Shown here: positions 7,451 through 9,169 of the stretch, one piece after another
How positions within the stretch are numbered: the first letter of the stretch is position 1
Layout of the letters: the number at the start of each line of letters is the position of its first letter
From: Acidobacteriota bacterium
Lineage (GTDB): Bacteria > Acidobacteriota > Holophagae > Thermotomaculales > Thermotomaculaceae
Reading direction: 5' to 3'
Length of the DNA stretch: 9,169 nt
NCBI GenBank assembly: GCA_027038695.1
Contig: JALWHA010000224.1
Coordinates: 1 to 9,169 of the forward strand
Position numbers and translations under genes: made by a program
Notes under the pieces: generated by a model
What the model was told of the DNA's origin: nothing
Databases searched by the model: none
Seen by the model: only the letters and a program-made list of their open reading frames with translations

Positions 7451-8021
7451 AATTTTTGTGTTTGTTTTAACTGCGATTTTTTCATTTTTTTCCGTTTTTT
7501 GCGGGGTGGGTCACAACAGAAAGAATACCGAAAAGAAGAGTCTTTCAGAGGTTGAAAAAAATATTAAAAAAGATTCTGACGAAATAAAACCTGACGAAGA
7601 GGAGAAACTTCAATTCAGGATAGTTAACCTGTATTTCGTGAACCCTAATACCGAAGAATTAAAGATTGAAAAAAGACAGGTTTTTGATTTAAAAGAAGAG
7701 ACATCAATGATTAAGCAGGTGCTAAGAAGTTTGAAGTTGGGACCTGTCTCCAATTTAAAGCCTTCAGTCCCGGAAAATATAGAGTTTAAAGATGTTTTCA
7801 TATATAACGGAACTGTTTATGTTGATCTACACAAAACCTCGGAAGACTCATTTATAGGCGGTGTTGAGGGAGAAGAATTATTTATTGAATCTGTGGTAAA
7901 AACTGTGTCAGATTTGTCTCCCGACTATAAGAAGGTGTGTTTTTTGATAGATGGGGAAGAAGTTGATTCAGTTTTAGGCCATCTTGATTGTTCCGGTTTT
8001 TTTTCTAAAGATTCGTTTTAA
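7440..8021 (+). CDS. Exported GerMN-domain protein
   Basis: 193 residues: a hydrophobic N-terminus (5-20), a charged low-complexity linker (26-57), then a GerMN domain at about 60-184. The domain is recognised from VNLYFVNPNTEEL at its start, the LRSLKLGP helix (95-102), VYVDLHKT (127-134), GGVEGEELFIESVVKTVSDL (139-159) and VCFLIDGEEVDSVLGHLD (166-183). GerMN occurs in spore GerM and in LpqB-like lipoproteins, and next to amidase genes in non-sporulating bacteria; its role is not settled. A Cys at 21 follows the hydrophobic stretch, but SVFC is a poor lipobox (Phe at -1), so lipidation is uncertain. Otherwise the N-terminus may be an uncleaved anchor. The gene overlaps the amidase by 11 nt with only weak SD sequence upstream, suggesting coupled synthesis and a shared envelope process. 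It is the last plus-strand gene. Confidence 0.88.
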   Translation: MNNKIFVFVLTAIFSFFSVFCGVGHNRKNTEKKSLSEVEKNIKKDSDEIKPDEEEKLQFRIVNLYFVNPNTEELKIEKRQVFDLKEETSMIKQVLRSLKLGPVSNLKPSVPENIEFKDVFIYNGTVYVDLHKTSEDSFIGGVEGEELFIESVVKTVSDLSPDYKKVCFLIDGEEVDSVLGHLDCSGFFSKDSF

Positions 8022-8032
8022 ATAGATTAAAA
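8016..8032. repeat. AT-only inverted repeat spanning two convergent stop codons
   Basis: TTTTAA (8016-8021) and TTAAAA (8027-8032) form a perfect 6-bp inverted repeat around a 5-nt loop. It includes the stop codons of both converging genes. With only A-U pairs and no following T-run on either strand, it is a weak candidate for a bidirectional terminator. Confidence 0.3.
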
Positions 8033-8746
8033 ATTATTTGTGTATCTGCAAATGAACACTTTACTAACATTTGGATGGCTTTGATGTTGTTCAATCCACC
8101 TGATAAGTGCCATACCGTTTCTTCCAAACATATTCCATGTATAAGTTGGTATCTTTGATGCTGCTTCAGCACCAACGGCAACGATAAGTTTTATTTTATT
8201 TTTGTATTTTACCTTGCAAACCACAAATTTAACATTATTTCTCCTGTCACTGTAGGCAATTCCAAGAATATTTGCAAAAATGTTTAAATAATCTATCTGA
8301 CTGACCCGATCATTTTTATATACTGTTACGTCTACCTGATAACCCCGTAGCATTTGAATGTAGTCTACTGAGGTTTCGTTAGGTAACCCTTTTAAAGCGT
8401 GTTTGATTTTCTTGGTCAGGAGTATTTTGGGGTCTTTGATTTCTTTGAATGTAGAAGTTCCTGGTGAATGAGGCGCTCTTACTTCAGGTATTTTGGGGAA
8501 TTTTGTGTTGTTGTTTTCAGGTATTTTAATTTTTGTTTGTGTTTGGGGGCTTCTGCTTAATTTATAATCGGTAATTATTTGACTTATTTTAATAACTGCA
8601 AAAATAAACAAAACTATAATGCTTCCCAAAATAATTGCGTCAAAAATAGGGTTACTCTTTTTTCTGGTTATAATAGGAGCTCCGCATACGGGGCAATATT
8701 TGGACTTTTTGTCAGGCAATTTTGCTCCGCAATTTGGGCAATACAT
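8027..8746 (-). CDS. Zinc-ribbon, single-pass membrane protein with unrecognised C-terminal domain
   Basis: 239 residues from the chosen start. The N-terminus is a compact double-CxxC zinc ribbon (CPNCG at 3-7, CPVCG at 18-22). A basic TRKK follows, then one membrane helix at about 34-57, a Pro/Lys/Thr-rich linker to about residue 100, and a C-terminal domain (about 105-239) that I do not recognise. By the positive-inside rule the ribbon would be cytoplasmic and the C-terminal domain outside; this is inference. The C-terminal part mixes predicted strands (YQVDVTVYK, KFVVCKVKYK, KIKLIVAVGAEA) with a helix around GMALIRWIEQHQ. It holds two cysteines, one in KFVVCK and one eight residues from the end, which could pair if exported. 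The start at 8746 is set by AAAGGAG six nt upstream. An in-frame ATG at 8833 would add 29 residues lying inside the upstream gene and lacks support. The two genes are 1 nt apart. Confidence 0.85.
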   Translation of the reverse strand: MYCPNCGAKLPDKKSKYCPVCGAPIITRKKSNPIFDAIILGSIIVLFIFAVIKISQIITDYKLSRSPQTQTKIKIPENNNTKFPKIPEVRAPHSPGTSTFKEIKDPKILLTKKIKHALKGLPNETSVDYIQMLRGYQVDVTVYKNDRVSQIDYLNIFANILGIAYSDRRNNVKFVVCKVKYKNKIKLIVAVGAEAASKIPTYTWNMFGRNGMALIRWIEQHQSHPNVSKVFICRYTNNF

Positions 8747-8747
8747 A

Positions 8748-9080
8748 CTATTCTCCTTTAAGCCTTTCTGCGTAGAAAGAAATAAACGGCAATTCTTTTT
8801 CAATATCTCTTGACTTAATAACAAAGATAACAATTATAAATATCAGATAAAGCCATAAAAATATAGGAAAGAAAAAAGAAAAAACAACCCCCACAAAGGG
8901 AATTAAACTTAAATATTTAAGAAGAACAAGCATTAATAAAAATACTAAATTGTATAAAAGGCCTTCCACTTCAACTTTTTTTTCAATTTCGTTTAAACCA
9001 TCCCTTAACGCCCACCCGATAAGGATTAGCGGAAAAAGAAATGAAAACACAATTACGAACAAATTATCGCTTTGTTTCAT
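8748..9080 (-). CDS. Small three-helix membrane protein
   Basis: 110 residues with hydrophobic segments at about 6-25, 40-58 and 62-88, separated by a charged loop (RDGLNEIEKKVEVEG, 26-40), and a C-terminal tail SRDIEKELPFISFYAERLK. Integral inner-membrane protein. The layout, with paired helices around a Pro-Phe-Val-Gly turn and a tail of the type 'x-P-x-I-x-x-x-A', recalls DUF4870/Tic20-like small membrane proteins, but I cannot confirm this. A modest SD-like AGGGAT (plus-strand 9086-9091) precedes the ATG by 5 nt. It is the promoter-proximal gene of a two-gene unit, ending one nucleotide before the zinc-ribbon gene and containing that gene's ribosome binding site. A function with the zinc-ribbon protein is likely from this arrangement; what it is cannot be read. 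Confidence 0.72.
   Translation of the reverse strand: MKQSDNLFVIVFSFLFPLILIGWALRDGLNEIEKKVEVEGLLYNLVFLLMLVLLKYLSLIPFVGVVFSFFFPIFLWLYLIFIIVIFVIKSRDIEKELPFISFYAERLKGE
8753..8759 (-). promoter_or_regulatory. Ribosome binding site deciding the zinc-ribbon gene start
   Basis: On the minus strand AAAGGAG lies 6 nt before the ATG at 8746 and inside the last codons of the upstream membrane-protein gene. It is the strongest SD on this strand and places the first Cys of the ribbon at residue 3, the usual position for such domains. Confidence 0.85.
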
Positions 9081-9105
9081 ATTTAATCCCTAACTCTTTG
9101 AATAA

Positions 9106-9133
9106 ATTATAAGTAATTTTTCTCAAAAAACAA
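9106..9133 (-). promoter_or_regulatory. Candidate sigma-70-type promoter for the minus-strand pair
   Basis: On the minus strand a perfect -10 hexamer TATAAT (9106-9111) is preceded after 16 nt by TTGTTT (9128-9133), matching three of six -35 positions. Transcription would start about 7 nt downstream of the -10, leaving a short leader of roughly 20 nt before the ATG at 9080. The flanks are very AT-rich, so chance matches are likely; the perfect -10 and its distance are the main support. Confidence 0.45.
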
Positions 9134-9143
9134 AGTTTTTTTT

Positions 9144-9155
9144 ATTTTATAAAAT
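9144..9155. repeat. 12-bp AT palindrome upstream of the minus-strand pair
   Basis: ATTTTATAAAAT is a perfect palindrome in the AT-rich stretch just upstream of the candidate promoter. It could be an operator or part of a promoter facing off the right edge, but AT-only palindromes are common in such sequence. Confidence 0.2.
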
Positions 9156-9169
9156 TTTTAGCACACACA

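Noticed and set aside
8579..8813. Plus-strand open frames opposite the zinc-ribbon gene
   Set aside because: They are antisense to a well-supported gene with clear CxxC motifs and ribosome binding site; no domain is visible in them.
8747..8833. 29-residue N-terminal extension of the zinc-ribbon protein
   Set aside because: It lies within the upstream gene; the ATG at 8746 has a strong AAAGGAG and begins the ribbon as usual.

Overview
The window reads as bacterial chromosome from a low-GC (mostly AT-rich), probably diderm bacterium. Arginine codons are mostly AGA/AGG and the proteins are rich in Lys/Glu, which would fit a thermophile. That is an impression from reading, not a computed statistic. 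An acidobacterial or similar deep-branching lineage is a guess, based on an amidase followed by a GerMN gene and on a faint resemblance of the 223-residue unknown protein to uncharacterised acidobacterial proteins. No mobile elements, CRISPR arrays, tRNA or rRNA genes were seen.

Positions 2-8021 hold a tightly packed run of eight plus-strand genes. In order they are: glutamine-dependent NAD+ synthetase (nadE, 5' end cut by the window edge), a YdfG-type short-chain dehydrogenase, an HD-domain phosphohydrolase, type III pantothenate kinase (coaX), an unrecognised charged protein, a short-form ThiC, an exported N-acetylmuramoyl-L-alanine amidase, and an exported GerMN-domain protein. Most junctions overlap (ATGA, 8 nt, 1 nt, 11 nt) or are separated by 3-16 nt. 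The only real gap is 57 nt before the amidase, so there are probably two linked units: a cofactor block (NAD, CoA and the thiamine pyrimidine) and a cell-wall block (amidase plus GerMN). No promoter for the first block lies inside the window.

Positions 8027-9080 hold a two-gene minus-strand unit that converges on the first with only 5 nt between stop codons. Its promoter-proximal gene encodes a small three-helix membrane protein. One nucleotide downstream lies a gene for a protein with an N-terminal double-CxxC zinc ribbon, one membrane helix, a proline-rich linker and an unrecognised C-terminal domain. A plausible sigma-70-type promoter for this pair is at 9106-9133. This pair and the 223-residue protein between coaX and thiC are the least explained parts of the window. 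I see no clear evidence of a wholly new multi-gene system.
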